Source of the DNA: Chloroflexia bacterium
GTDB taxonomy: Bacteria; Chloroflexota; Chloroflexia; Thermomicrobiales; JALYUS01
NCBI GenBank assembly: GCA_025924435.1
Contig: JAICIL010000256.1
Coordinates: 1 to 6,539 of the forward strand
DNA length: 6,539 nucleotides
Reading direction: 5' to 3'
Below are positions 5,956-6,539 of the stretch, piece after piece. Under the pieces are notes generated by a model that had not been told where the DNA came from, searched no databases, and saw only the letters and a program-made list of their open reading frames with translations. The position numbers and the translations under genes are program-made. Position 1 is the first letter of the stretch. Each line of letters starts with the position of its first letter.

Positions 5956-5960
5956 ATCTG

Positions 5961-6539
5961 ATGGCGCAACGGGTCCGCATGTCCGATATGAACCGAATGT
6001 TCCGCGAGCGTCTTCGCCTGGTCCTCTCCCTTCACCTGCTCGGTATGTTCCTCATCATGTCGGCAACTTTGCCACCGCAACCCCTGTCGCTCCACGTTTC
6101 CGCGGCGAGCACAACGCCCATCCTGCTCGTCACCGACGGCGCGGACACCGCCGACCCCTACGGCCCCTACCTGGGGGAAATCCTCCGGGCCGAGGGCATG
6201 CCCACCTTCGGGACCGCCGACATCGCGACGTTGAGCGATACGCTCCTCGCCGGGGTCGGCGTCCTGCTCCTCGGCCCGACGGCCGGCCTCTCCGCCGATC
6301 AGGTCGCCACCTTGACCGCCTACGTGCAGGGCGGCGGGCGGCTGATCGCCATGCGCCCGCCCGCCTCGCTCGCTCCCCTCTTCGGCGTCTCCCCCGCCGG
6401 GAGCGCCACCAATGAGGGGTACATCACGATCGGCCCCTCCGGCCTCGGCGCCGGATTCAACGCCACGCCGCTGCAGATCCACGCCCCCGCCGACGATTAC
6501 ACCCTCGCCGGCGCCACGGCGGTGGCGTCGCTCTCCTCC
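5961..6539 (+). CDS. Secreted protein with amidotransferase-like N-terminal domain (partial)
   Basis: The frame is open for 193 codons and runs off the right edge. The N-terminus has a basic region (RMFRERLR, 12-19), a hydrophobic stretch (about 20-37) and likely signal peptidase cleavage near VSAAS (46-50), so export is predicted. The mature part starts TTPILLVTDGAD. It alternates hydrophobic strands and helices as in class I glutamine-amidotransferase-like flavodoxin folds: YLGEILRAEGMPTFGTADIATL (70-91), VGVLLLGPTAGLSADQVATL (99-118), YVQGGGRLIAMRPPASLAPLFGV (121-143), later LQIHAPADDYTLAGATAVASL (171-191). From memory, this order resembles large secreted bacterial proteins, often annotated as hypothetical or with Ig-like or DUF4082 modules, in actinobacteria and Chloroflexota. 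No Cys nucleophile is seen in the visible part, so it is probably non-enzymatic or a binding or regulatory fold. It is divergent from the MFS gene. Confidence 0.8.
   Translation, partial: MAQRVRMSDMNRMFRERLRLVLSLHLLGMFLIMSATLPPQPLSLHVSAASTTPILLVTDGADTADPYGPYLGEILRAEGMPTFGTADIATLSDTLLAGVGVLLLGPTAGLSADQVATLTAYVQGGGRLIAMRPPASLAPLFGVSPAGSATNEGYITIGPSGLGAGFNATPLQIHAPADDYTLAGATAVASLSS

Larger units (their letters stand above)
5524..5960. other. Divergent intergenic region, no convincing gene
   Basis: This 437-nt stretch separates the MFS gene and the secreted-protein gene, which point away from each other, so both promoters should lie here. Short open frames exist on both strands but lack good ribosome binding sites and have low-complexity, Arg/Pro-rich translations. 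What it does hold is the inverted repeat at 5534-5570, the palindrome GATATATC (5581-5588) beside GTGCG-ATC-CGCAC (5590-5602), a CCCCTACA block (5606-5613), a tandem 9-mer (5842-5859) and an inverted ATGCG/CGCAT pair (5906-5910, 5922-5926). I find no strong promoter match and no tRNA or other RNA gene. Confidence 0.6.

Noticed and set aside
5775..6482. Minus-strand open frame of 235 codons at the right end
   Set aside because: It overlaps the secreted-protein gene, which has a ribosome binding site, signal peptide and domain-like pattern. The antisense translation is Gly/Glu/Arg-rich with no such features.

Overview
The window is GC-rich with a G/C-biased third codon position. It holds four complete genes on the minus strand and the 5' part of a fifth gene on the plus strand. 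The Tat-type lipoprotein with a long Pro/Thr/Ala linker, the strong Shine-Dalgarno sequences and the many GC-rich palindromic intergenic repeats suggest a Chloroflexota-like bacterium. This is inference from style only; there is no marker gene.

Layout, left to right. Positions 1-108: an interspersed GC-rich repeat (copy A) cut by the window edge, with a perfect 16-bp hairpin. Positions 108-3910, minus strand: a peptide-type ABC importer cluster, transcribed as DppB/OppB-like permease, then DppC/OppC-like permease, then a Tat lipoprotein family 5 substrate-binding protein. Gaps are 19 and 55 nt. No ATPase gene is in the window. Positions 3911-4260: an intergenic stretch with a candidate promoter, five tandem heptamers and a second, nearly whole copy of the repeat (copy B). 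Positions 4261-5523, minus strand: a DHA3/MFS_3-type efflux permease whose ribosome binding site lies inside an inverted repeat. Positions 5524-5960: a divergent intergenic region with small repeats and no convincing gene. Positions 5961 to the right edge, plus strand: the start of a secreted protein with a glutamine-amidotransferase-like fold.

The three minus-strand importer genes form an evident transcription unit: the lipoprotein captures a peptide-like ligand outside the membrane and passes it to the heterodimeric permease. ATP-binding subunits must come from beyond the window or elsewhere in the genome. The MFS gene is co-directional but separated by about 350 bp containing repeats and hairpins, so it is probably a separate unit.

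No clearly new biological system is visible. The most interesting signals are non-coding: two diverged copies of one mobile-looking repeat, each abutting the 3' end of a gene; a heptamer array; an RBS-masking inverted repeat; and a shared parS-like sequence at two start codons.
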